Source of the DNA: Herbidospora galbida
Lineage (GTDB): Bacteria; Actinomycetota; Actinomycetes; Streptosporangiales; Streptosporangiaceae
NCBI RefSeq assembly: GCF_005233835.1
Contig: NZ_SZQA01000009.1
Location: forward strand, 62,001-126,000
Length of the DNA stretch: 64,000 nucleotides
Direction: 5' to 3'
The position numbers were made by a program, and so were the translations under genes. Positions 1-8,525 of this stretch are shown in pieces. How positions within the stretch are numbered: position 1 is the first letter of the stretch; every line of letters starts with the position of its first letter. The notes under the pieces are model-generated. The model was not told the origin of the DNA and made no database searches. It saw only the letters and a program-made list of their open reading frames with translations.

Positions 1-2
1 GC

Positions 3-2060
3 CGCCCCGACTCGGTCGGCCGCGCGACCGCCCGCGGCGACCTGATGATCGCCGACGAGCAGGGCACGCCGCTCGCCCCCGGCGAGGTCGGCGAAGTGTG
101 GCTGCGCGCCCCCGCCGCCCAGCGGACCTACTACGGCGACCCCGGCACCAGCGCGAAGACCTTCAAGAACGGCTGGACCCGCATGGGCGACCTGGGCCGC
201 CTCGACGCCGACGGCTACTTGTACCTGGTCGGCCGCGAGAGCGACGTGGTCAAGTCGGGTGGCCTCAAGATCTCCCTGCCCCAGGTCGAGACGGCCGTCC
301 GCGAACACCCGGCGGTAGCCGACGCGGCCGTCGTCGGCCTGCCACACCCCACGATGGGCCAGATGATCGCCGCCGCGGTGGTCAGAAAGCCGGCACGAAT
401 CTTTTTGGAAGCGCTCACATCAGGGGGCGAGGTCCTCACCGCAGACGGGTTGCGCACTTTTCTTCATCAGCGGCTTGCCCGTAACGAGGTGCCCTCCCGT
501 TTTGTCTTCGTCGACGCGCTGCCCCGCAACGAGCTCGGGAAGGTCGTCAAGGCCGAGGTCCGGGCGCTGTTCGCGGTCGCCGGGCCCGCCGGTCGGCCCT
601 TGGAGAGCGCGGAGGAGCGGGCCCTGGGCCGGTTGTGGACCGGTGTGCTCGGGGTGCCCGCGACCAGTGCGGACGACGACTTCTTCGCCCTCGGCGGGGA
701 CTCCCTCCGGGCCGCCCAGCTCGCCGCACGGGTGGCCGAACGGTTCGGGGTTCCCGTCGAGGGGACGTTCGCGTTCGATCGGCCCGTGCTGGCTGAGCAG
801 GCCGGCCAGATCCGAGCCGCGGTCGCGACCGTCTCCCACGCCGGCGGCGCGGCGGCGGAGGACGGCGCCCTCTCCGGAGTGCAGGCCCACTGGTGGCGGT
901 GGATGCACGCCTCCGGAGAGCGGCGTCACATGCCGCCCGTGCACGTCGCGGTGCGGGTCCCGGGTGGGCTCGATCTCGGCGTGCTGGGCCGGGCGGTGGC
1001 GGAGCTCGTCCGGCGGCACGACAGTCTCCGGACGGTGTTCCGCGATCCGGGGGTGGGGCCGGTGCTGGCCTCCCTCGACGTCCCGATCGCCGTCCACCGG
1101 CGGGAGAGCGAGGCCGAGGCTGCGCTGCTGGCGGCCGAGCGGGTGCGGGCGCCGTTCGACGTCGAGAACGGGCCGCTGCTGCGGGTCGAGGTGATCGAGC
1201 TGCCTCAGGGGTGTGTGCTGGTCGTCTCCGTCCACCACCTGGTGTTCGACGGCGGGTCGGCCACAGTGCTGCTGCGGGAGCTCGGCGTCCTCTACTCCGC
1301 CTTCCGGCACGGTGCGCCGTCGCCGCTGCCGCCCGCCGTCTCCTACGGCGACGTCGTCGCGTGGGAACGCCTCGAATGGGCGCGGCACCGGCCCTGGTGG
1401 GAGGCCACCCTGGAGGGCGCTCCGGCGTCTCTGGAGCGGCTTCCCGGGCGGGCCCGAGACGTCCGGCTCTACCTGGCCGACGCGCATCGGTTCGCGGTCC
1501 CGGACGTCCGGGAGCTGGCCCGCTCGCGGGGGGCCACGGTGTCGATGACGCTGGCGGCGGCCTGGGCGCTGACCCTCGGCGCGTGGGCGCGGGCCCCCGA
1601 GCTCGTGGTCGCCACCCCGGTCAGCGGGCGGTCGAAGCCCGGGTTCGAGAACGCGGTGGGCTGCCTGTTCCGGTGGAACCTCATCACCGTCCCGGGAACG
1701 GGCGCGCTGCCCGACGTGGTCGACCACGTCAGGCGGGAGTCGCTCGCGGCCGCCGAGCGGCAGTTCCACGACTGGGGCCACCTGCACGCGGCGGTGCCGT
1801 TCCCGGCGTACTTCCGGTTCGAGAGCTGGGGACACCCGGCCCACCTGCCGGGAGTGCCGTCGGAGGAGTTCGACGTACCGGCCGGGCCGATCATGGAGTG
1901 GACGATGCCCGACGACGACCCCGACCTGCACCCGCCGGAGATCCTGATCAGCGAGTCGCACGACGGGACGCTGCGCGGCCAGCTCATCTACAACCGGCAC
2001 GCCTACGAGGCGGCCGCCATCGCCGACCTGGCCGCCGACTTCGTCCGGCGGATCACGTGA
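3..2060 (+). CDS. NRPS-like protein, 3' part (A-T-C)
   Basis: The gene enters from upstream, with the open frame running from base 3, so the start is outside the window. The visible part holds the C-terminal end of an adenylation domain (MGDLG, GRESDVVKSGGLKIS, NELGKVVK motifs), a carrier domain with the phosphopantetheine serine in LGGDSL, and a condensation-type domain with HHLVFDGG, an intact HHxxxDG site. Together these suggest acyl or amino-acyl activation, tethering and transfer to an unseen acceptor. No thioesterase or further module follows, so the protein ends in a condensation domain. The convergent exporter operon downstream could export the product; that is inference. Substrate specificity cannot be read because the A-domain core is missing. 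Confidence 0.88.
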   Translation, partial: RPDSVGRATARGDLMIADEQGTPLAPGEVGEVWLRAPAAQRTYYGDPGTSAKTFKNGWTRMGDLGRLDADGYLYLVGRESDVVKSGGLKISLPQVETAVREHPAVADAAVVGLPHPTMGQMIAAAVVRKPARIFLEALTSGGEVLTADGLRTFLHQRLARNEVPSRFVFVDALPRNELGKVVKAEVRALFAVAGPAGRPLESAEERALGRLWTGVLGVPATSADDDFFALGGDSLRAAQLAARVAERFGVPVEGTFAFDRPVLAEQAGQIRAAVATVSHAGGAAAEDGALSGVQAHWWRWMHASGERRHMPPVHVAVRVPGGLDLGVLGRAVAELVRRHDSLRTVFRDPGVGPVLASLDVPIAVHRRESEAEAALLAAERVRAPFDVENGPLLRVEVIELPQGCVLVVSVHHLVFDGGSATVLLRELGVLYSAFRHGAPSPLPPAVSYGDVVAWERLEWARHRPWWEATLEGAPASLERLPGRARDVRLYLADAHRFAVPDVRELARSRGATVSMTLAAAWALTLGAWARAPELVVATPVSGRSKPGFENAVGCLFRWNLITVPGTGALPDVVDHVRRESLAAAERQFHDWGHLHAAVPFPAYFRFESWGHPAHLPGVPSEEFDVPAGPIMEWTMPDDDPDLHPPEILISESHDGTLRGQLIYNRHAYEAAAIADLAADFVRRIT

Positions 2061-2177
2061 TTACGACCGCGCCTCCGGCACGGCGGCCAGGGCGCTCAGA
2101 TCCGACATCTTCCCTCCTCCGCTCTGGTCGCTGCGCTCCCGGCGCTTCGTCAGTCCAGACGTCGGCGCGTCCTGGCG

Positions 2178-2954
2178 TTATCTGGCCATCAGGGTGGCCC
2201 AGCGGGCCTGGGCCACCGCCAGCATCACGCCGCCGAACACGACCAGGTAGGCGGCGTTCAGCAGCAGCCCCGGCCCGACCTCGCCCAGCGCCAGCCCCCG
2301 TGAGAGCTCGATCGCGTGGTAGAGCGGGAGCGCTTCCACCAGCACCCGCACCCATTCGGTGTAGACGGTGACGGGATAGAAGGTCGTCGCGAACAGGAAC
2401 ATGGGCAGCATCACGAGCTGGACGTACTGGAAGCTGTGCCAGCCCCGGGCGTAGCCGGCCGCCGCCAGGCCGAACGCGCCGAACGCGAAGGCGGTCAGCA
2501 GGCCCGCCGGCACGGCCATGACCGCCCACGGCGACCTGACCAGGCCGAAGGCCGCGATCACGGCCAGGAAGCCGACGCCGGTGACGAGCGCGCGGGCCGC
2601 CGCCCAGAGGAGTTCCCCGGCGACCATGCCGCGCACGGTCATCGGGGTGACCAGCAGCGAGTGGTAGAAGCGGTCGAAGGTGAGCTTGCCGTAGACCGTG
2701 TTGGTGGTCTCCTCCAGGGCGCTGTTCATCATCGCCACCGCGAGGAGTGCGGGGGCGACGAAGGCGGCGTACGGGACGTCGATCCCCGGCACCTCGCCGA
2801 CGAGCGCTCCCACGCCGACGCCCAGGGCCAGGAGGTAGAGGATCGGCTCGTACACGGAGAAGAGCGCCATCGTCCACGGGGTGCCGCCCTTGTGCACCCA
2901 CACGTTGCGCAGCACGACCAGATGGGCGCCGCCGGCGGCCGGGAGCCTAGACAT
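2178..2954 (-). CDS. ABC-2 type exporter permease (second)
   Basis: A 258-residue polytopic membrane protein of the ABC-2 permease family (DrrB/NodJ-like), with about six hydrophobic segments and the family-typical stretch around YGKLTFDRFYHSLLVTPM. Its start overlaps the end of the preceding permease by 8 nt, so the two are probably translationally coupled. It should form the membrane channel with the neighbouring permease, powered by the ATPase at 3890-4807. The substrate is unknown; a metabolite or drug is typical for this family. It is the last gene of the operon, convergent with the NRPS-like gene. Confidence 0.9.
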   Translation of the reverse strand: MSRLPAAGGAHLVVLRNVWVHKGGTPWTMALFSVYEPILYLLALGVGVGALVGEVPGIDVPYAAFVAPALLAVAMMNSALEETTNTVYGKLTFDRFYHSLLVTPMTVRGMVAGELLWAAARALVTGVGFLAVIAAFGLVRSPWAVMAVPAGLLTAFAFGAFGLAAAGYARGWHSFQYVQLVMLPMFLFATTFYPVTVYTEWVRVLVEALPLYHAIELSRGLALGEVGPGLLLNAAYLVVFGGVMLAVAQARWATLMAR

Positions 2955-3699
2955 AGAGCACCTTCCGGAAGGTGACCCGCCCGATCAGGATCCCGGCGAC
3001 CGCCATGGCGCCCAGGTAGGCCACGTGCAGCAGGGTCATGCCGGGGGTGGCGGTGCCGAGGGCCAGCGAGCGGCAGAGGTCGGCGCCGTGCCAGAGCGGG
3101 AGGGCATACATGATCGTCTGGAGGGCGGCGGGCAGCTGTTCGACGGAGAAGAACGTGCCGGAGAACAGGTACATGGGCATGACCACGAACCGGAACACCG
3201 TGTTCAGTCGCGGGAAGTCGGTCACGGTCACCGCCCAGGCGGCGACGAGCGCCGCGGGCGCGATCCCGGTGAGCGTGGCGGCCAGCAGGACCGTCACGAA
3301 GACCGAGACGGAGGAGACCAGCCCGAAGCAGGCCATCACCACCACGAAGGCCAGCGCTCCCACGAACACCCGCAACGCGACGAACAGCAGATGCCCGCCC
3401 ATCACCTCGCCCGGCGACAGGGGTGTCGCGACGGCGGTCTGGTAGACCCGCTCCCGCCCCCGCGCCGTCGCCACCCCGAACCCGGCGTCGATGAACGCGT
3501 TCTGGAACGCGGCGGCGGCCAGCATGCCCGGCGCGAAGAACTGCAGGTAGGGCACGCCCTCGACGTCACCCTGCACCAGAGATCCGAGGCCGGCCCCGAT
3601 GGCCAGCAGGAACAACAGGGGGTTCGCAACCGAGACGACGACGGTGCCCTGCCAGGTCCGGCGGTACCGGAACAACCAATAGGTCAAGGCGCGGATCAT
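2947..3699 (-). CDS. ABC-2 type exporter permease (first)
   Basis: A 250-residue ABC-2 permease with an N-terminal cytoplasmic segment (ALTYWLFRYRRTW), about six membrane helices and the family-like stretch ERVYQTAVATPLSPGEV. It is paralogous to the next gene and probably forms a heterodimer with it. About 190 bp separate it from the ATPase gene upstream, an unusually long gap for this operon type, filled by degenerate repeats (3734-3910). Confidence 0.9.
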   Translation of the reverse strand: MIRALTYWLFRYRRTWQGTVVVSVANPLLFLLAIGAGLGSLVQGDVEGVPYLQFFAPGMLAAAAFQNAFIDAGFGVATARGRERVYQTAVATPLSPGEVMGGHLLFVALRVFVGALAFVVVMACFGLVSSVSVFVTVLLAATLTGIAPAALVAAWAVTVTDFPRLNTVFRFVVMPMYLFSGTFFSVEQLPAALQTIMYALPLWHGADLCRSLALGTATPGMTLLHVAYLGAMAVAGILIGRVTFRKVLYV

Positions 3700-3733
3700 C
3701 GGCCCGCCCCCGATCCGGCAGGCAGACGCGGCT

Positions 3734-3910
3734 CACGAAGTCTGCCATCCGCCGGCCCGGCCCGGTCCACGAACTTGGCCGTCAGTCGGCCGGCGATTAA
3801 ACCGGGAGCCTCCGGAAGCCGCCCGTCTACGAGCCCAGCCATCAGTCGACCAGCGGTCGAACCACGAGCCCCGTTCATGAGTCTGGTCATCAGTCGGTCA
3901 GCGATCGGCC
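3734..3910. repeat. degenerate repeat array between ATPase and permease genes
   Basis: Three related ~35-bp units are visible at 3768-3803, 3828-3863 and 3876-3910, plus a weaker one at 3734-3768. They share the core (c/t)a(t)cagtcg followed by (g/a)(c/t)c(a/g)gcg(a/g)t. The unit at 3876-3910 contains the ATPase stop codon and its last codons (GRSLTD). The others lie in non-coding DNA, so they look like decayed copies of the end of the ATPase gene. Spacing is irregular (about 34, 60 and 48 bp). Confidence 0.55.
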
Positions 3911-4807
3911 GGTGAGGCGGAGGAAGACGTCCTCCAGCGTGGCCCGTCGGACCAGCGCGGTCAGGGGGCGCAGGCCCACCTCCGTCACGCGGGTCAGGAC
4001 CTCGTCGCCGTCGTCGGCGTAGCAGAGGAGGCGGTCGGGGAGGACCTCCACATCGCCGCCCAGCTTCTCGGCCGCCTGTTCCTGTTCCCCGGGCGGGAAG
4101 CGGAGTTCCAGGACCTCGCGGGTCACGTGGCGGTCGATGAGTTCGCGGGGGGTGCCCTCGTCGGCGATCAGGCCCTTGTCCATGATGACCAGGCGGTCGC
4201 AGAGCTGCTCGGCCTCGTCCATGTAGTGGGTGGTGAGGATCAGGGTCACGCCGGCGCTCTTCAGGCGGAACAGCCGGTCCCACAGGATGTGCCGGGCCTG
4301 CGGGTCGAGGCCGGTGGTCGGCTCGTCGAGCAGCAGGATCTCCGGGTCGTTGACCAGCGAGCGGGCGATCGTGAGGCGGCGTCGCATGCCGCCGGACAGG
4401 TGTTCGACCCGCTCCCCCGCCTTGTCGGCGAGCTGGGCGAACTCCAGCAGTTCGGCGCTCTTGGCCCGCATGCGCTTCAGGGACAGGCCGAAGTACAGGC
4501 CGTACACGATCAGGTTCTCGCGGACGGTCAGCTGCAGGTCGAGCGCGTCGTCCTGCGGGACCACGCCGAGCCGGGCCCGTAACGCCCGGCCGTGGACCAC
4601 CGGGTCCTCCCCGAGGATGCGCAGGCTGCCTCCGCTGGGCTGCGACACGCACGCCAGCATCCGCATCGTCGACGACTTCCCGGCCCCGTTGGGCCCGAGG
4701 AAGCCGAAGGCCTCCCCGCGTTCGACCCGGAACCCGATGCCGGCGACCGCGGCGAAGTCGGTCCCCGGATAACGCTTCTCCAGCCCTTCGGCCTCGATCA
4801 GTGCCAT
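3890..4807 (-). CDS. ABC exporter ATPase, DrrA/NodI type
   Basis: A 305-residue ATP-binding subunit with Walker A GPNGAGKSS, a Q-loop region in VVPQDDALD, signature LSGGMRRRL, Walker B ILLLDEPTTGLD and a switch histidine in LILTTHYMDEAE. The C-terminal ~80 residues are the extension typical of DrrA/NodI/CcmA exporters. I chose the ATG at 4807 because the alignable protein begins at MALIEAEGLEKRY and a G-rich ribosome-binding site precedes it. It energises the two permeases downstream. Confidence 0.92.
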   Translation of the reverse strand: MALIEAEGLEKRYPGTDFAAVAGIGFRVERGEAFGFLGPNGAGKSSTMRMLACVSQPSGGSLRILGEDPVVHGRALRARLGVVPQDDALDLQLTVRENLIVYGLYFGLSLKRMRAKSAELLEFAQLADKAGERVEHLSGGMRRRLTIARSLVNDPEILLLDEPTTGLDPQARHILWDRLFRLKSAGVTLILTTHYMDEAEQLCDRLVIMDKGLIADEGTPRELIDRHVTREVLELRFPPGEQEQAAEKLGGDVEVLPDRLLCYADDGDEVLTRVTEVGLRPLTALVRRATLEDVFLRLTGRSLTD

Positions 4808-4848
4808 GTCAGCCCCCGTAGTGGCGCGAGCCCGTGACCGATTCATCG

Positions 4849-4901
4849 GGCAGATTCAGGGCGCGAGCCACGGCCTGCCTTCGGCAGGCCGCGTCTCGCG
4901 C
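4849..4901. repeat. dispersed palindromic element, copy 1
   Basis: GGCAGATTC followed by a hairpin: GCGCGAG, then CGGCCTGCC, loop TTCG, GGCAGGCCG, then CTCGCGC. The same layout (GGCAGATTC, GCGAGCCACG, TTCGG-type loop, GTCTCGC) recurs at 18624-18678 and 40102-40153. This copy lies between the ABC ATPase and the alpha-glucosidase gene, and may also work as a terminator for the sugar operon. Confidence 0.7.
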
Positions 4902-4941
4902 TTCCCACGAGCGGTCACGGGCCCGAGTAAATGAACCCCCG

Positions 4942-6477
4942 TCAGCGCAGCCAGACGGCTGTGTCGGAGGGCAGTTCGTCGCCCTCCAGCGGGCCGCTGG
5001 CCAGCAGCACCTCGGTGTGCGGGGGCAGCGGCGCGGGTTCGGCGCCCAGGTTCACGACGCAGACCAGACCCGAGTCGCGCTGGAAGGCGAGCACGTCGTC
5101 GCGTGACTCGCACCAGGTCAGGGTGCCGTCGCCGAGCAGGTCGCGGCGCAGCTTGAGGCCCGAGCGGTAGAGGCTCAGCATCGAGCCGAGGTCCTCGCTC
5201 TGCGCCTCGACGGTCAGCTTGTTCCAGTCGGCGGGCTGCGGGAGCCACGGCTCGCCGGTGCCGAATCCGAACGGCTTCTCCTGGCCCGACCACGGCAGCG
5301 GCACCCGGCAGCCGTCGCGGCCCGGCACGGTGTGCTCCGAACGGACCCACATCGGGTCCTGGCGCAGCTCGTTCGGGATGTCGTCGACCTCCGGCAGGCC
5401 CAGCTCCTCGCCCTGGTAGATGTACACGCCACCGGGCAGGGCCATGGCCAGCAGCGCCGCCGCCCTGGCCCGGCGGTAGCCGAGCTCCAGGTCGGACGGG
5501 AAGCCGTCGCGGCGGGCGCCGTGGTCCCAGGAGGTGATCTCGCGGCCGTAGCGGGTCACCACGCGGGTCACGTCGTGGTTCGACAGCACCCACGTGGGCG
5601 GCGCGCCCAGCGGGGCGTGGGTCTCCAGCGTCGTGGTGATGGAGGCGCGCAGCGCCGCCGGCTCCCACGGAGCGGCCAGGAAGTCGAAGTTGAACGCCGT
5701 GTGCAGTTCGTCGGGGCGCAGGTAGCGGGCGAACCTCTCCTGGTCGGGAAACCAGACCTCACCGATGAAGATCCGGTCCGTGTACTCGCTGTCCGCCAGG
5801 CTCCGCCAGCTGCGGTAGATGTCGTGGACCTCGGGCAGGTCGGTGTACCCGTCGGGGTCGCCGCCCTCGAAGTTCTTGACCAGCACGGCCGCCGAGTCGA
5901 TCCGGATGCCGTCGACGCCGCGGTCGAACCAGAACCGCAGGACGTCGTGGAACTCCGCGTGGACCTCCGGGTTGGTCCAGTTGAAGTCGGGCTGCTCGGG
6001 CGCGAACAGGTGCAGGTACCACTGGCCGTCGGGCACCTGGGTCCACGCCGGGCCGCCGAAGATCGACTTCCAGTCGCCGGGCTCGTCGCGGAACCAGAAG
6101 CGCTCCCGCTCGGGCGAGCCGGGCCCGGCCGCCAGCGCCGCCTTGAACCACTCGCTCTGGTCGGAGTGGTGGTTCGGGACGACGTCGATGATCACCTTGA
6201 TGCCCAGCGCGTGGGCCTCCTCGATGAACCTCTCGGCCTCCTCCAGATCACCGAAGGACGGCTCGATGGCCCGGTAGTCGGCCACGTCGTAGCCGCCGTC
6301 CGCCATCGGGGACGGGTACCACGGGACCAGCCACACGGCGTTGACACCGAGGTCGGCGAGGTAGGCCAGGCGGCTGCGCAGACCGGCGAGGTCGCCGATG
6401 CCGTCGCCGTTTCCATCGGCGAAGCTGCGCAGGTAGACCTGGTAGATCGCGGCCCCCCGCCACCACGTTTCGGGCAT
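4942..6477 (-). CDS. alpha-glucosidase, GH13
   Basis: A 511-residue cytoplasmic GH13 enzyme without a signal peptide. The (beta/alpha)8 motifs are present: DVVPNHHSD (region I), GIRIDSAAVL with the nucleophile Asp (II), FIGEVWF with the acid/base Glu (III) and LSNHDVTR (IV). The family hydrolyses terminal alpha-linked glucose from short oligosaccharides. It is the last gene of a binding protein-permease-permease operon, so it probably cleaves the imported sugar. The divergent GH87 alpha-1,3-glucanase suggests nigerose-type substrates, but maltose or isomaltose cannot be excluded. An AGGAG site precedes the ATG. Confidence 0.93.
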   Translation of the reverse strand: MPETWWRGAAIYQVYLRSFADGNGDGIGDLAGLRSRLAYLADLGVNAVWLVPWYPSPMADGGYDVADYRAIEPSFGDLEEAERFIEEAHALGIKVIIDVVPNHHSDQSEWFKAALAAGPGSPERERFWFRDEPGDWKSIFGGPAWTQVPDGQWYLHLFAPEQPDFNWTNPEVHAEFHDVLRFWFDRGVDGIRIDSAAVLVKNFEGGDPDGYTDLPEVHDIYRSWRSLADSEYTDRIFIGEVWFPDQERFARYLRPDELHTAFNFDFLAAPWEPAALRASITTTLETHAPLGAPPTWVLSNHDVTRVVTRYGREITSWDHGARRDGFPSDLELGYRRARAAALLAMALPGGVYIYQGEELGLPEVDDIPNELRQDPMWVRSEHTVPGRDGCRVPLPWSGQEKPFGFGTGEPWLPQPADWNKLTVEAQSEDLGSMLSLYRSGLKLRRDLLGDGTLTWCESRDDVLAFQRDSGLVCVVNLGAEPAPLPPHTEVLLASGPLEGDELPSDTAVWLR

Positions 6478-6530
6478 GCTGGAACAACTCCTTAGGCTTT
6501 ATTGGAGAGTGGGCGACACTGGCGACGGGG

Positions 6531-7505
6531 TCAGCCTTTTAGGCTTCCCGCCGTCAGACCGGCCATGATGCTGCGCTGGAACACCAGGAACACCAGGATC
6601 GCCGGGATGCTCGCGATGACGAGAGCCGCGATCAGGACGTTCTGCGGCATCTGGGCCGAAAGGGAGGAGATGCCGACGCTGATCGACATCTTCTCGCTGT
6701 CGGGCAGGACCAGCAGCGGCCAGACGAAGTCCTTCCAGACGTTGACCACCGCCAGGATGGAGACCACCCCGAGGATCGGCCGGGAGACCGGAAGAACCAC
6801 CGACCAGAGGATACGCATCGGCGACGCGCCGTCGATCTGGGCGGCTTCGAGCAGCTCACGCGGGATCGAGTCGAAGAACCGCTTGAGCAGGAAGATGAAG
6901 AACCCGTTGGCCGCCGCGGGCAGCCAGATCGCCCACGGGGTGTTCAGCAGGTTCCACCCGAAGATAGGCAGTTCCACCACGCTCAGGTAGGCCGGCAGCA
7001 GGATCACCATCGGCGGGATCATCAGCGTCGACAGCACCAGCGCCAGGACCACCTTGCCGAACACCGGCCGCAGCTTCGACAGCGCGTAGGCCGCGGCCAC
7101 GTCGAAGGTCAGCGTGAAGAACCAGGCGCCGCCCGCGTAGATCAGGGTGTTCTTCAGGAAGGTGCCGAGGTCGAGCAGCTCCCACGCCTCGGCGTACACC
7201 GAGAAGTTCAGCTCTTTGGGGAAAAAGCTCGGCGGTACCGCGACGAGTTCGTCGGGCGACTTCATCGCGCCGGTGACCATCCAGTACAGCGGGAACACGA
7301 AGGCGAGCGTGAACCCGGTGACCACGAACGTCACGACCGTCCAGTAGACGATCTTCCCGCGCCGGGTGGTCAAGGTGTGGGGCGACACCAGGCCGCGGAA
7401 CTGCTGGGGCTGTTCCTTCCGCTTCCGGCGCCGCCGGGCGTGCTTCGGCGGCGGCGCGGTGTCCTTCACGGCCCTGACGGGCCGCTGGACGGTGCTCTGC
7501 GACAT
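6531..7505 (-). CDS. sugar ABC permease, MalG-like
   Basis: A 324-residue inner-membrane permease of a CUT1 sugar transporter, with six predicted helices and the EAA loop (ELLEAAQIDGASPMRILW) that docks the ATPase. A basic, Pro-rich N-terminus of about 45 residues precedes the first helix. A GGAGG site lies 8 nt before the ATG. It pairs with the MalF-like gene 28 bp upstream. No ATPase gene is present in the operon, so a shared MsiK-type ATPase encoded elsewhere is likely. Confidence 0.93.
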   Translation of the reverse strand: MSQSTVQRPVRAVKDTAPPPKHARRRRKRKEQPQQFRGLVSPHTLTTRRGKIVYWTVVTFVVTGFTLAFVFPLYWMVTGAMKSPDELVAVPPSFFPKELNFSVYAEAWELLDLGTFLKNTLIYAGGAWFFTLTFDVAAAYALSKLRPVFGKVVLALVLSTLMIPPMVILLPAYLSVVELPIFGWNLLNTPWAIWLPAAANGFFIFLLKRFFDSIPRELLEAAQIDGASPMRILWSVVLPVSRPILGVVSILAVVNVWKDFVWPLLVLPDSEKMSISVGISSLSAQMPQNVLIAALVIASIPAILVFLVFQRSIMAGLTAGSLKG

Positions 7506-7533
7506 CGGTGTTCCTCCTCTCTGCCGGTCTCGG

Positions 7534-8457
7534 CTAGGTACGGTCGCGCGAGACGCGCAGGTAGAAGGCGGAGAAGACGATGAGGACGAGCATCAGCATC
7601 AGCCCGAGCGCGCCGCCGCCGCCGAAGTTCCCGAAGCTGAAGGCGTACTGGTACATGAGGTAGGCCACCGTCACGGTCGCGTTCTCGGGGCCGCCGCCGG
7701 TCAGCAGGAAGGGCTCGATGAAGACCTGCATGGTCGCCACGATCTGGAGCAGCAGCATGACCAGCAGGATCAGCCGCGTCTGCGGGATCGTGATGTGCCA
7801 CACGCGCTTGAACAGGCCCGCGCCGTCGAGCTCGGCCGCCTCGTAGAGCTCGCTGGGGATGCTCTGGAGGGCCGCGAGGTAGATCAGCGTGCCGGTCCCG
7901 AGGTTCATCCAGGTGGAGACGATGACGAGCGAGGGCAGGGCGGTCGTGGTGGAGTCGAGCCAGCTCAGCGGGGGGATGCCGACCACGCCGAGGGCCTGGT
8001 TGAACAGGCCGGCGCCCGGGTCGTAGAACCACTTGAACAGCAGCACCGCCACGGCGGGCGGCAGCATCACGGGCAGGTAGACGATCAGGCGGAGGTAGCC
8101 CTGGGCGTGCCGGATCTCGTTCAGCACGACCGCGAACACGAACGGCACGATGTAGCCGAAGACCAGCGCCAGCAGGGTGAAGATCGCGGTGTTGACCCAG
8201 GCGGAGATGAAGGCCGGGTCGTCCAGGACGGTGCGGAAGTTCTCCAGGCCGACCCACTCCGTCGAGTTCACGAAGTTGGTCTTCTGGAAGGACAGGATGA
8301 ACTCCCGGACCATCGGGATCCAGGAGAAGAACGCGAAGCAGATCAGCGCCCCGGAGAGGAAGCCGTAGGCCGTGAGGTTCCGGCTCACCGCGCGCCGCAG
8401 GGCTCCGGGGGGCCGCTGCCGGGGCGGCCGGACGTCCTTCGCGGAGAGAGTCGTCAT
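7534..8457 (-). CDS. sugar ABC permease, MalF-like
   Basis: A 307-residue CUT1 permease with six helices and the EAA motif (ELYEAAELDGAGLFKRVW). It partners the MalG-like permease downstream and the lipoprotein binding protein upstream. A strong stem-loop (8488-8517) separates it from the binding-protein gene, which would favour higher expression of the binding protein. Confidence 0.93.
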   Translation of the reverse strand: MTTLSAKDVRPPRQRPPGALRRAVSRNLTAYGFLSGALICFAFFSWIPMVREFILSFQKTNFVNSTEWVGLENFRTVLDDPAFISAWVNTAIFTLLALVFGYIVPFVFAVVLNEIRHAQGYLRLIVYLPVMLPPAVAVLLFKWFYDPGAGLFNQALGVVGIPPLSWLDSTTTALPSLVIVSTWMNLGTGTLIYLAALQSIPSELYEAAELDGAGLFKRVWHITIPQTRLILLVMLLLQIVATMQVFIEPFLLTGGGPENATVTVAYLMYQYAFSFGNFGGGGALGLMLMLVLIVFSAFYLRVSRDRT

Positions 8458-8487
8458 CGGTTTGCGCTCACAATCTCAACGTGACTA

Positions 8488-8517
8488 TCGGGGGCCGGCC
8501 CTGCGACCGGCCCCCGA
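8488..8517 (-). terminator. intercistronic stem-loop between binding protein and permease genes
   Basis: An 11-bp perfect stem (TCGGGGGCCGG / CCGGCCCCCGA, 8-nt loop) lies between the stop of the binding-protein gene and the start of malF. No U-run follows, so it is more likely a partial terminator or mRNA-stabilising hairpin than a full stop. Confidence 0.6.
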
Positions 8518-8525
8518 ACTTCAGG

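Noticed and set aside
420-2000. Long antisense open frame inside the NRPS-like gene
   Set aside because: High GC leaves long open frames on the opposite strand; the translation is low-complexity Arg/Pro/Gly with no known domain, while the plus-strand frame has clear motifs. The same reasoning applies to the other long antisense frames.
2326-2338. GGGAGCGCTTCCA, similar to a CebR box
   Set aside because: It has a mismatch in the core and lies inside a permease coding region.
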